A stretch of 64,000 bases of DNA from Acetobacteraceae bacterium (GTDB taxonomy: Bacteria; Pseudomonadota; Alphaproteobacteria; Acetobacterales; Acetobacteraceae), in contig CANGNF010000025.1 of NCBI GenBank assembly GCA_947455205.1, positions 1 through 64,000 on the forward strand. Direction: 5' to 3'. This document shows, in pieces, positions 36,060 through 43,454 of this stretch (positions are counted from its first letter, which is position 1; each line of letters opens with the position of its first letter). Under the pieces are notes generated by a model. That model searched no databases, was not told the DNA's origin, and saw only the letters and a program-made list of their open reading frames with translations. The translations under genes and the position numbers were made by a program.

Positions 36060-36083
36060 GCAAGTTTCCTCTGGCTGATACGG

Positions 36084-36119
36084 AAAAAACGGGGCGGGCA
36101 GCCTGCGCCACCCGCCCCG
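36084..36119 (-). terminator. Intrinsic terminator/attenuator between binding protein and permease genes
   Basis: Read on the reverse strand, the stem CGGGGCGGG / CCCGCCCCG (36111-36119 with 36090-36098) encloses a 12-nt loop and is followed at once by six T residues (36089-36084). This is a textbook rho-independent terminator placed inside the operon, so partial read-through would set a high receptor-to-permease ratio. Confidence 0.88.
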
Positions 36120-36138
36120 GTAACCTGCGGCCGGCTGC

Positions 36139-37497
36139 TCAGCCGCGACGCATGTTGGTGATCTCGCGCTCCAGCCAGCCCATGGCCTGGTCCACCGTCT
36201 CGCCGCCCTGGGCCACGCGGGCGATGACCTTGGTGTTCAGCGCCTGGATGTACATCTGGCTGGCCAGTTCCGGCGGCGCCGGGTCGAAGGCGATGGAGGT
36301 CTTGGCCTGGTGGTGCGGCTTCAGCGGGTAGTTGTAGATGGTGCCGACCGGCGGGCTGGTGGTCTCCCACACCTTGAAGTCGGTCATGCTGGCGAAGGGC
36401 GGGATGTCGTAGCCGCCGGACTTGTTGGTGATCGCCTCGGCGCTCTCGCGCTGGGTGATGAACTCCAGGAACTCCTTGGCCGCGGTCTTGTTGCGGCCGA
36501 AGGCCCAGACGCCGGTGGTGAAGGGCAGGTAGGCCAGGTAGCGGCCTTCCGGGCCGGCCGGCATCGGGATGGTCCAGCACTTCTCGGCCACCTGCGGCGC
36601 GTCGCGCTTGGCCACGGCCCAGGCGCTGGGCGGGTTGAACACCAGCGCCGACTTGCCGCCGATCAGCGCGCGGTTGTTGCTGGCGTCGTCCCAGGCCCAG
36701 ACATCGCTGGGCAGGAAGCGGCTGAGGCGGACGCCCAGCTCGATGGCGGTCTTCAGCTTGGCGTTGCCACGGATGGTCGGCTTGCCCGTGGCATCCGTGA
36801 TCTGCGCGCCATAGCCGGCGAACAGCGCGCCGACCCAGTCCACCGCATCCGAGAACTGGCCCATCGGCAGGCCGAAGGGCACGCCGGCCTTGAAGCACTT
36901 CTCGGCGGCGACGGTGAAGGTCTCCCAGGTCCAGTTGTCCGCGCCCGGGCCGCGGGTGTTGTTGGCCGGCCACATCGCGCGGACATCGATGCCGGCGTGT
37001 TCCAGCATCAGGTCGAAGCGGACGCAGGCCGGCTTGTTCTGGGTGCCGGAGGTGGCGGGCACGCCGCGCCACTTGCCGCCGTGCTTGCAGAGGAACTCGG
37101 CGACCGGGTTGATCGGGCCGTACTTGCCGACCAGGCGGCCGATCACGTCGTCCACCGGCTCCAGCTGCTGGGAATAGGCGCCGACATCCCACGGCGTCAG
37201 GGAGATGCCGTCATGGCCGCTGCGGCTCTGCGCCTGGGCGGCGGCGGTCAGCTGCAGCTGGTTGCCGGTGGTGTTGATGAAGTCCAGCGAGACGTTGACG
37301 CGCTTCTGCTCGCCCCACTTGGCGGCCAGCTCCTTCAGCGCGTCGTTGCCGCCGGGCACCCAATGGTCCCAGAAGGCGAAGCGCAGCGCGCCCGCCGTGC
37401 CCTGCGCGTGCACCATGGGCGCCGCCAGCGTGCCGGCAGCGACCACGCCAGCGCCGGAGCGCAGCACATTGCGGCGGGTTGTCCCGTTGCGTGTCAT
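36139..37497 (-). CDS. Carbohydrate ABC transporter substrate-binding protein (family 1)
   Basis: The 452-residue periplasmic receptor has a twin-arginine-like leader (TRRNVLRSG at 7-15, cut near HAQ at 30-32). The mature part shows family-1 sugar-binding features: FAFWDHWVPGGNDALKELAAKWGE near the start, a TPWDVGAYSQQLEPVDD block, SGTQNKPACVRFDLML and the late KEFLEFITQRESAEAI helix. It is the first gene of the four-gene importer and lies divergent from tupB-like genes, with about 220 bp between. The substrate may be a sugar, polyol or oligosaccharide. Confidence 0.9.
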   Translation of the reverse strand: MTRNGTTRRNVLRSGAGVVAAGTLAAPMVHAQGTAGALRFAFWDHWVPGGNDALKELAAKWGEQKRVNVSLDFINTTGNQLQLTAAAQAQSRSGHDGISLTPWDVGAYSQQLEPVDDVIGRLVGKYGPINPVAEFLCKHGGKWRGVPATSGTQNKPACVRFDLMLEHAGIDVRAMWPANNTRGPGADNWTWETFTVAAEKCFKAGVPFGLPMGQFSDAVDWVGALFAGYGAQITDATGKPTIRGNAKLKTAIELGVRLSRFLPSDVWAWDDASNNRALIGGKSALVFNPPSAWAVAKRDAPQVAEKCWTIPMPAGPEGRYLAYLPFTTGVWAFGRNKTAAKEFLEFITQRESAEAITNKSGGYDIPPFASMTDFKVWETTSPPVGTIYNYPLKPHHQAKTSIAFDPAPPELASQMYIQALNTKVIARVAQGGETVDQAMGWLEREITNMRRG

Positions 37498-37715
37498 TCC
37501 AGTCCGTCCTCCTGCATGCGGCGGGTAACCCGCCGCGGGCCGGATTGGTTCCGGCCCTGGTTCGGCCGGCAGGGTATCCATTCGGGGCGGCGGAAGGCAA
37601 CCGCCATCACGGTGAGGCGGATGATCGTCCTGCAAGCCTGCTTCCATGCTGCCGACAAGATCGGCGCCGCGTTCCCGTTTGACCGGGCCGGGCGCTGCCG
37701 CCACCTTGCGCCGGC

Positions 37716-38417
37716 ATGACCGACCTTGGCGCCACCTTCAACGCCGCCTGGCGCCTGCTGGCCGGGCCGGACCCCGCGCTGGCCGGGATCGTCGGGCTGT
37801 CGCTGCAGACCAGCCTGCTGGCGGTGCTGCTGGCGGCGATTCCCGGCCTGCCGCTGGGCGCCTGGCTGGCGGTGCATCGCTTTCCCGGGCGGGGCGCGGT
37901 GGTGGCCTTCGCCAATGCCATGATGGGCCTGCCGCCCGTGGTGGCCGGGCTGGTGCTGTACCTGCTGCTGTCGCGGTCCGGGCCGCTGGGCGGCTTCGGC
38001 CTGCTGTTCACCCCCGGCGCCCTGGTGCTGGCGCAGGCGGTGCTGGTGGCGCCGATCCTGGTGGCGCTGTCCCGCCAGGCGCTGGAGGCGCTGTGGGAGG
38101 AGTATGAGGAGCAGCTCCGCAGCTTCGGCGCCGGGCCGGGCCGGGCGGTGCGGACGCTGCTGTGGGAAGGGCGCTTCGCGCTGATGACCGTGCTGCTGGC
38201 CGGCTTCGGCCGGGCGGCGGCGGAGGTGGGCGCGGTGATGATCGTCGGCGGCAACATCGAGGGCTATACCCGCACCATGACCACCGCGATCGCGCTGGAG
38301 ACCAGCAAGGGCGACCTGCCGCTGGCCCTGGCGCTGGGCGGCGTGCTGCTGGCGGTGGTGATGCTGGTGAACGGGCTGGCGCAGGTGCTGCGCGGCGCGG
38401 CGCAGCAGGGGCGGTAG
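37716..38417 (+). CDS. tupB: Tungstate-type ABC transporter permease (TupB-like)
   Basis: The 233-residue permease has five to six membrane helices and an EAA-type loop (EEYEEQLRSFGAGPGRAVRTLLWEGRF). The segments ANAMMGLPPVVAGLVLYLLLSRSGPLG and EVGAVMIVGGNIEGYTRTMTTAIALET are characteristic of TupB/WtpB tungstate permeases. The ATPase gene follows without a gap. The matching binding protein TupA is not encoded on either side, which is unusual because tupA normally leads the operon. Tungstate is the best guess, with molybdate possible. Confidence 0.85.
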   Translation: MTDLGATFNAAWRLLAGPDPALAGIVGLSLQTSLLAVLLAAIPGLPLGAWLAVHRFPGRGAVVAFANAMMGLPPVVAGLVLYLLLSRSGPLGGFGLLFTPGALVLAQAVLVAPILVALSRQALEALWEEYEEQLRSFGAGPGRAVRTLLWEGRFALMTVLLAGFGRAAAEVGAVMIVGGNIEGYTRTMTTAIALETSKGDLPLALALGGVLLAVVMLVNGLAQVLRGAAQQGR

Positions 38418-39140
38418 ATGGCCTACGCCCTGCCGTTGCGGCTGAATGGCCTGCGCTTCGCCATCGGCAGCACCGAGATCATCCGCGGGATCACGCTGGA
38501 GTTGCGCGAGGGCGCGCCGAGCCTGCTGGTGGGGCCGAACGGCGCCGGCAAATCCGTGCTGCTGCGGCTGCTGCACGGGCTGCTGGCGCCCAGCGGCGGC
38601 ACGGTGGAATGGGCAGGGCCGGCGGCGCGGCCGCCCGGCCTGGCGCCGCGCGATGCCATGGTGTTCCAGCGCCCGGTGCTGCTGCGGCGCAGCGTGCTGG
38701 GCAACACCACCTATCCGCTGCGGCTGCTGGGGCATGGCCGGGCGGAGGCGCGGCTGCGCGCCGAGGCGGCGCTGGAACGGGTCGGCCTCGGCCGGCTGCT
38801 GCACCGGCCGGCGCGGCTGCTTTCCGGCGGGGAGCAGCAGCGGCTGGCCCTGGCGCGGGCCTGGGCGCTGGCGCCGGAGGTGCTGTTCCTGGACGAGCCC
38901 ACCGCGGCGCTGGACCCGGCGGCGACCCGCAGCGTGGAGGCGATCGTGGTCGCCATTGCCGAGAGCGGCACCAAGGTGGTGATGACCACGCACGACCTGG
39001 CCCAGGCCCGGCGCCTGGGTGGCGAGGTGCTGTTCCTGCACCATGGCCGGGTGGTGGAACGGGCGGAGGCGGAGGCCTTCTTCGCCGGGCCGCGCACCGA
39101 GGAAGCCGCCGCCTTCCTGCGTGGCGAGTTGTTCTGGTAG
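38418..39140 (+). CDS. tupC: Tungstate-type ABC transporter ATPase (TupC-like)
   Basis: The 240-residue ATPase has Walker A GPNGAGKS at 39-46, the signature [14 protein letters not shown], Walker B VLFLDEPTAALD and the switch TTHDLAQARRLG. The short length without a C-terminal TOBE domain and the GNTTYPLRLLG stretch fit TupC. Its ATG follows the tupB stop directly, so the two are one unit. The product would power uptake of an oxyanion for molybdo- or tungsto-enzymes. Confidence 0.85.
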   Translation: MAYALPLRLNGLRFAIGSTEIIRGITLELREGAPSLLVGPNGAGKSVLLRLLHGLLAPSGGTVEWAGPAARPPGLAPRDAMVFQRPVLLRRSVLGNTTYPLRLLGHGRAEARLRAEAALERVGLGRLLHRPARLLSGGEQQRLALARAWALAPEVLFLDEPTAALDPAATRSVEAIVVAIAESGTKVVMTTHDLAQARRLGGEVLFLHHGRVVERAEAEAFFAGPRTEEAAAFLRGELFW

Positions 39141-39330
39141 AATCGCGCAAAAAACCGCGCCGGAATTTATTTGCGTCTGTTGTGCCGAACAAAGATGCAA
39201 ATGCCGGGCCGCCCGACTATATCTAGTGTCGAGGCTGGGCGAATAAATATTGCCCCAGTCCAACCAGCGGGTGCCGCGGCCCCATGATTTGGGCCGCTCG
39301 CCGGCGGGCCGAACCGTGAAGGACACCGCC
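39141..39330 (+). promoter_or_regulatory. A/T-richer leader before two small genes
   Basis: The gap after tupC contains A/T-rich stretches (39147-39190 and 39218-39255) that stand out in this genome. A TATATC hexamer at 39218-39223 could be a -10 box, but no convincing -35 lies at the usual distance. It is the likely promoter region of the small basic protein gene that follows. Confidence 0.3.
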
Positions 39331-39462
39331 ATGGCCAAGGGCCAGAAAAAGAGCAACCGCGAAGCCAAGAAGCCGAAGGCCGACAAGAAGGCGACGCCGG
39401 TGGCGCTCTCCACCTTCCTGCGCCCGGTCGCGCCGACGAAGAAATCCGGCCGCGACGCCTGA
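39331..39462 (+). CDS. Small basic conserved protein (43 residues)
   Basis: The product starts MAKGQKKSNREAKKPKADKK and ends in a Ser/Ala tail. It is strongly basic and predicted disordered, with no signal peptide. Similar short MAKGQ.RSN.E.KKPK proteins are frequent in alphaproteobacteria and have no known function; binding to nucleic acid is a reasonable guess from charge alone. GAAGGA lies at good distance upstream of the ATG. The A/T-richer leader before it suggests it has its own promoter. Confidence 0.72.
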   Translation: MAKGQKKSNREAKKPKADKKATPVALSTFLRPVAPTKKSGRDA

Positions 39463-39489
39463 GCCGCACCCCTTGCCCAAGGAGCTTTA

Positions 39490-39708
39490 ATGGCCTTCAT
39501 CGCGCATCGCTTCGCCCTTGGGCAGAAGATCGAGTTCGTCCCCGGCCGCTACGACGGCGCGGCGCCCAGCGGCCTGTACACCGTGGTGCGCCACCTGCCG
39601 AATGACGGGCAGGACCGCGAGTACCGGGTGAAGAACGCCCGCGACGGGCATGAGCGGGTGGTGCGTGAGAGCCAACTGCGTCGTGGGCCGGGCACGCCGC
39701 TGGATTGA
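39490..39708 (+). CDS. Small conserved hypothetical protein (72 residues)
   Basis: The product has a compact beta-rich pattern (HRFALGQKIEFVPG, GLYTVVRHLPNDGQDREYRVKN) and a basic end (RVVRESQLRR). The alternation resembles small SH3-like folds, but no family can be named with confidence. An AAGGAG ribosome site sits seven bases before the ATG. It follows the small basic protein gene by 27 bp, so the two probably share a message. No signal peptide or membrane segment is visible. Confidence 0.7.
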   Translation: MAFIAHRFALGQKIEFVPGRYDGAAPSGLYTVVRHLPNDGQDREYRVKNARDGHERVVRESQLRRGPGTPLD

Positions 39709-39776
39709 GCGCCGCCCCGGCGTAGTGCTGGACTGATCGGCCCCCGGCATGCCGTGCCGGTGGCCGGTGCCTCGTC

Positions 39777-40427
39777 TCAGCCGCCGGCCAGGTGCAGCAC
39801 CAGCAGGAAGTGGCAGGCGCTGGCGACCACCACGCAGCCATGCCACAGCGCGTCGTGGTAGCGCAGCCCGCGCGCCAAGTGCAGCGGCAGCCCCAGGCTG
39901 TAGACCAGCCCGCCCCCCAGCAGCAGCGCCAGGTCCGGGCCCGGCAGCGTGGCGACCAGGCGCGGCAACCCGGCCACGCCCAGCCAGCCCAGCAGCAGGT
40001 AGGCGCCCAGCGAAAGCCGCTCGAACCGGCCGGGCGCCAGCAGCTTCAGCGCCGCGCCGGCCAGCGCCCCGGTCCAGACCAGCGCCAGCAGCGCCTGGCC
40101 CAGCCATTCCCCCGGGAAGCCCAGCAGCACCACCGGCGTATAGGTGCCCGCGATCATGATGAAGATGGCGGCATGGTCCAGCCGGCGCAGCAGGGCGCGC
40201 ACGCGGCCCGCCGGCCACAGGTTGTAGGCGGCCGAGCAGCCATACATCGCCAGCAGCCCCAGCCCGTAGGGCGCCAGCGCCAGCCAGTCGCCCGGCCCCC
40301 GCGCCAACCCGGCCAGCACCGCGCAGCCCAGCAGCGCGCCGGCGCCGCCCAGCGCATGCACCGCGGCATCGGCGGTGCGTTCCCGCCGGGCATGGCGCGG
40401 CAGTGGCGGCAGCGTGGTGGCTGACAT
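39777..40427 (-). CDS. Hemolysin III / YqfA-like seven-helix membrane protein
   Basis: The 216-residue protein has seven hydrophobic helices and the conserved histidines of the progestin/adipoQ receptor-hemolysin III superfamily: HALGG near residue 24, the LDHAAIFIMIAGTYTP stretch in mid-protein and HDALWHGCVVVASACHF at the C-terminus. The CSAAYNLWP motif stands where many members have SxxYH. The superfamily includes ceramidase-like metal hydrolases; the role of bacterial members is not settled. It converges on the small genes at its left and is divergent from the D-amino-acid dehydrogenase gene. Confidence 0.85.
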   Translation of the reverse strand: MSATTLPPLPRHARRERTADAAVHALGGAGALLGCAVLAGLARGPGDWLALAPYGLGLLAMYGCSAAYNLWPAGRVRALLRRLDHAAIFIMIAGTYTPVVLLGFPGEWLGQALLALVWTGALAGAALKLLAPGRFERLSLGAYLLLGWLGVAGLPRLVATLPGPDLALLLGGGLVYSLGLPLHLARGLRYHDALWHGCVVVASACHFLLVLHLAGG

Positions 40428-40529
40428 GCAGGTGATCCCCGGGCGCAAACCGTCCCGTGCCGCCAGCGCATGGCGGTTCGGCCCGTGGCGGCCCTTGCCC
40501 TTTCGGTCGCCGCCGGGGAGCATGTGGGC

Positions 40530-41645
40530 ATGGACATCCAACGCTTCGAGAGCATCGTCATCGGCGCCGGCATGGCGGGCGCCACCGCCGCTGCCCACCT
40601 GGCCGCCAGCGGCCGGAAAACCGCGCTGCTGGAGGCCGAGGAGAGCGCCGGCTACCACACCACCGGGCGCTCGGCGGCCATTTGGATCCTGAACTACGGC
40701 GGTGCCGATGCGCGGATACTGACCGGCGCCTCCCGCGCCTTCTTCGAGAGCCCGCCGCCGGGTTTCACCGAGGCGACGCTGGCGCATCGCCGCGCCGTGG
40801 TCTTCATCGCCCCGCCGGAACAGCAGGCGCACATGGCGCAGATGATCGCGGAAGGGCAGGGCATGCTGCCGATCGCGCCCGAGGCGGTACGCGCCATGGT
40901 GCCGGCGCTGAAGCCCGGCTACGCGGTGACCGGCGGCATCGAGTCCGATGCCTTCGACATGGATGTCGCCGCGCTGCACCAGGGCTTCCTGCGGCAGTTG
41001 CGCCAGCTGGGCGGCGTGCTGGGCCTGCGGCATCGCGCCGGCCGCATCGAGCGTGTCGAGGGCGAGTGGCGGGTGGAAGCGACCGGCGGCGTGGTCTTCG
41101 CGGCCCCCGTGCTGGTCAATGCCGCCGGCGCCTGGGGCGACGAGGTGGCCGGCCTGGCCGGGGTGCGCCCGGTGGGGCTGCAGCCCAAGCGCCGCACCGC
41201 CTGCATCATCGACCCCGGCGCCTACGACGTGACCGACTGGCCGATGCTGGGCGACGCCGACCACACCTGGTACGTGCGGCCGGAGGCGCGCAGCAAGCTG
41301 ATGGTCTCCCCGGCCGATGAGACCGACGACACGCCACATGACGTGCAGCCGGATGAGCTGGACGTGGCCATCGCCGTGGACCGCATGCAGCAGGCGCTGG
41401 ACATTCCGGTGAAGCGGATCGAGCACAGCTGGGCGGGGCTGCGGACCTTCGCGCCCGACCGCGGCCTGGTGATCGGGCCGTGCGAGGTGCCCGGCTTCCA
41501 CTGGTGCTGCGGCCAGGGCGGCTACGGCATCCAGACCGCGCCGGCCGCCGGCGCGCTGGTGGCGGCGCTGGTCAACGGCACCGACCCCGGCGCGGCGCTG
41601 GCGCGGGCCGCGACACTCACCGACCCCATGAGGTTCCAGCGATGA
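40530..41645 (+). CDS. FAD-dependent D-amino-acid dehydrogenase, DauA-like
   Basis: The 371-residue product closely follows Pseudomonas D-arginine dehydrogenase in layout: GAGMAGATAAAHLAASG at 12-28 binds FAD, then GYHTTGRSAA at 41-50, ASRAFFESPPPGF, LVNAAGAWGDEVAGLAGVRP, LQPKRRTACI, HSWAGLRTFAPD and GQGGYGIQTAPA. The usual Tyr after RSAA is Trp (W52), and the acidic residue that contacts the arginine side chain in the Pseudomonas enzyme appears to be absent (RRAVVF), so other D-amino acids are likely substrates. ATG 40530 has GGGGAG upstream; GTG 40524 is possible. The next gene overlaps by four bases. Confidence 0.87.
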   Translation: MDIQRFESIVIGAGMAGATAAAHLAASGRKTALLEAEESAGYHTTGRSAAIWILNYGGADARILTGASRAFFESPPPGFTEATLAHRRAVVFIAPPEQQAHMAQMIAEGQGMLPIAPEAVRAMVPALKPGYAVTGGIESDAFDMDVAALHQGFLRQLRQLGGVLGLRHRAGRIERVEGEWRVEATGGVVFAAPVLVNAAGAWGDEVAGLAGVRPVGLQPKRRTACIIDPGAYDVTDWPMLGDADHTWYVRPEARSKLMVSPADETDDTPHDVQPDELDVAIAVDRMQQALDIPVKRIEHSWAGLRTFAPDRGLVIGPCEVPGFHWCCGQGGYGIQTAPAAGALVAALVNGTDPGAALARAATLTDPMRFQR

Positions 41646-42613
41646 TCCCTGGCTTTGCCGAGGTTGAGGCCGCCGCCGCCCGGCTGCGTGGCCGCGTGGT
41701 CCATACCCCCATGCTGCGCCACGCCCTGCTGGACGAGCTGACCGGCGGCACCGTGCTGGTGAAGCCGGAGCCGTTGCAGAAGACCGGCAGCTTCAAGCTG
41801 CGCGGCGCCACCAACGCGGCGCTGCTGCTGGAGGCGACGGCGCGGCGCGGCGGGATCGTGACGCATTCATCCGGCAATCACGGCCAGGGCGTGGCCTGCG
41901 CCGCGGCCATGCTGGGCATGCCCGCGCTGATCGCGATGCCGCAGGACGCGCCGGCGATCAAGGTGGAGAGCACGCGGCGCTGGGGGGCGGAGATCCACTT
42001 CTTCGACCGCCACAACACCGACCGCGACGCGCTGGCGCAGGAACTGGCGCTGGCCCGTGGCGCGACGGTGGTGCCGCCCTTCGACCACGCCGATGTCATT
42101 GCCGGGCAGGGCACGGTGGCGCTGGAACTGGTGCAGGACGCCAAGGCCGCCGGGCTGGCGCTGGACGCGCTGGCGGTGTGCACCGGCGGCGGTGGGCTGA
42201 TCGGCGGCTGCGCCCTGGCGATGGAGGCGCTGGCGCCGCAGGCGAAGGTCTGGGCGGCGGAGCCGGAGGGCTGGGACGACTATGGCCAGTCGCTGCGCGC
42301 CGGCTATCGCATCGCCAATGACGGCAGCGGCGACAACCTGTGCGACGCGCTGCTGAGCAAGCAGCCCGGCGAGATCACCTTCGCCATCAACCACCCGCGC
42401 CTGGCCGGTGGCGTGGCGGTGACCCCGGCGGAGGTCTTCGCCGCCATGCGCTTCGCCTTCCAGCACCTGAAGGTGGTGGTGGAGCCGGGCGGCGCGGTGG
42501 CGCTGGCCGCGGTGCTGGCCGGCAAGCTGCCGTTGCGCGGCAAGGTTGTCGGCGTGGTGCTGAGCGGCGGCAACGTTGACCCCGCGGTCTTTGCCAGGGC
42601 GCTCGCGGCGTGA
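41642..42613 (+). CDS. PLP-dependent threonine/serine dehydratase or serine racemase-like enzyme
   Basis: The 323-residue protein is a fold-type II PLP enzyme. K52 in SFKLRGA carries the cofactor, SSGNHGQG binds the substrate carboxylate, CTGGGGLIGG holds the phosphate and SGGNVD lies at the C-terminus. The length, without an ACT domain, fits catabolic threonine dehydratase, serine racemase or threo-3-hydroxyaspartate dehydratase. ATGA overlap with the D-amino-acid dehydrogenase gene indicates a joint role, perhaps interconverting or degrading D- and L-hydroxyamino acids. Sequence alone does not separate racemase from dehydratase. Confidence 0.88.
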   Translation: MIPGFAEVEAAAARLRGRVVHTPMLRHALLDELTGGTVLVKPEPLQKTGSFKLRGATNAALLLEATARRGGIVTHSSGNHGQGVACAAAMLGMPALIAMPQDAPAIKVESTRRWGAEIHFFDRHNTDRDALAQELALARGATVVPPFDHADVIAGQGTVALELVQDAKAAGLALDALAVCTGGGGLIGGCALAMEALAPQAKVWAAEPEGWDDYGQSLRAGYRIANDGSGDNLCDALLSKQPGEITFAINHPRLAGGVAVTPAEVFAAMRFAFQHLKVVVEPGGAVALAAVLAGKLPLRGKVVGVVLSGGNVDPAVFARALAA

Positions 42614-42691
42614 GCCGCGGCCTGGGCGGGTGCGGCGTGAGTTGCGGGTGGAGCCTTCCCGCGTGAGCCGCTGGTTGCACAAGGTCCGGGC

Positions 42692-43318
42692 GTGAAGGTC
42701 GGCCTGCGCCACCGGCCGCTGCTGCTGGCTTCGGCCGCGGCGGGGGTGGCGGCGGGGCTGGGGCTGGCGGCGCTGGGGTTGCGGGCCAACCAGGCGGTGC
42801 TGCTGGGCTGGGACCTGGCCGTGCTGGCCTGGCTGGGGCTGATCACCGCAAGCATGGCGCATGCCTCCCCCAGCGTCATGGAGATGCGGGCGGCCCGGCT
42901 GGACGAGGGGCGCTGGGCTATTTTGGCCGCCACGGTGGGGGCGGCGCTGGCCGCCCTGGCGGCGGTGATGTGGGAGATCGCGGCGGCGCCCAGCCCGGTG
43001 CCGCCGGCCACGCTGGCGCTGGCCTTCGGCACCATCCTGCTGTCCTGGACCTTCGTGCATGTACTGTTCGCGGCGCACTACGCGCATGAGCATTGGCTCA
43101 GCGGCAAGGGCATCGAGTTCCCCGGCAACGACAGGCCGGACTTCTTCGAGTTCCTCTACTTCGGCTTCACCATCGGCATGACCTTCCAGGTCTCCGACGC
43201 CAGCACGCAGACGCCGCCGATGCGCCGCCTGGTGCTGGTGCATGCGGTGGTCAGCTTCCTGTTCAACGCGGTGATCCTGGCCGCCGCGGTCAACCTGGTG
43301 TCCGGGCTGATCCGCTAG
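42692..43318 (+). CDS. DUF1345 membrane protein
   Basis: The 208-residue protein has five hydrophobic helices and the DUF1345 core: WTFVHVLFAAHYAHEHW in the third helix region, followed by the acidic PDFFEFLYFGFTIGMTFQVSDA and a final helix pair. The GTG start is preceded by a weak GC-rich ribosome site. Function is unknown; the conserved His and acidic residues near the membrane surface hint at ion or ligand binding. It stands alone between the dehydratase and a regulator gene. Confidence 0.83.
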   Translation: MKVGLRHRPLLLASAAAGVAAGLGLAALGLRANQAVLLGWDLAVLAWLGLITASMAHASPSVMEMRAARLDEGRWAILAATVGAALAALAAVMWEIAAAPSPVPPATLALAFGTILLSWTFVHVLFAAHYAHEHWLSGKGIEFPGNDRPDFFEFLYFGFTIGMTFQVSDASTQTPPMRRLVLVHAVVSFLFNAVILAAAVNLVSGLIR

Positions 43319-43388
43319 CGCCCGATGGGCATCCTGCCAGAACCGAAAACTATTGACGCCCCTGGTGGCGCGACTGTCGCCAAACCTG

Positions 43389-43394
43389 TTGCAA
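43389..43394. promoter_or_regulatory. Possible TTGCAA box upstream of the XRE regulator
   Basis: A TTGCAA core with the flank GTTGCAAAC lies 61 bp before the regulator start. RamB/ScfR-type regulators are known to bind TTTGCAAA-like sites, often in their own promoters. Only one copy is present, so this is weak. Confidence 0.25.
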
Positions 43395-43454
43395 ACCCAT
43401 TGTGAAGCCCGTTAAGGCACCGGCCCAGGCAGGGGTTTCGTAAAGGCAGTAAAG

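Noticed and set aside
43353-43358. TTGACG as a -35 box before the XRE regulator
   Set aside because: No -10-like hexamer occurs at 16-19 bp spacing.
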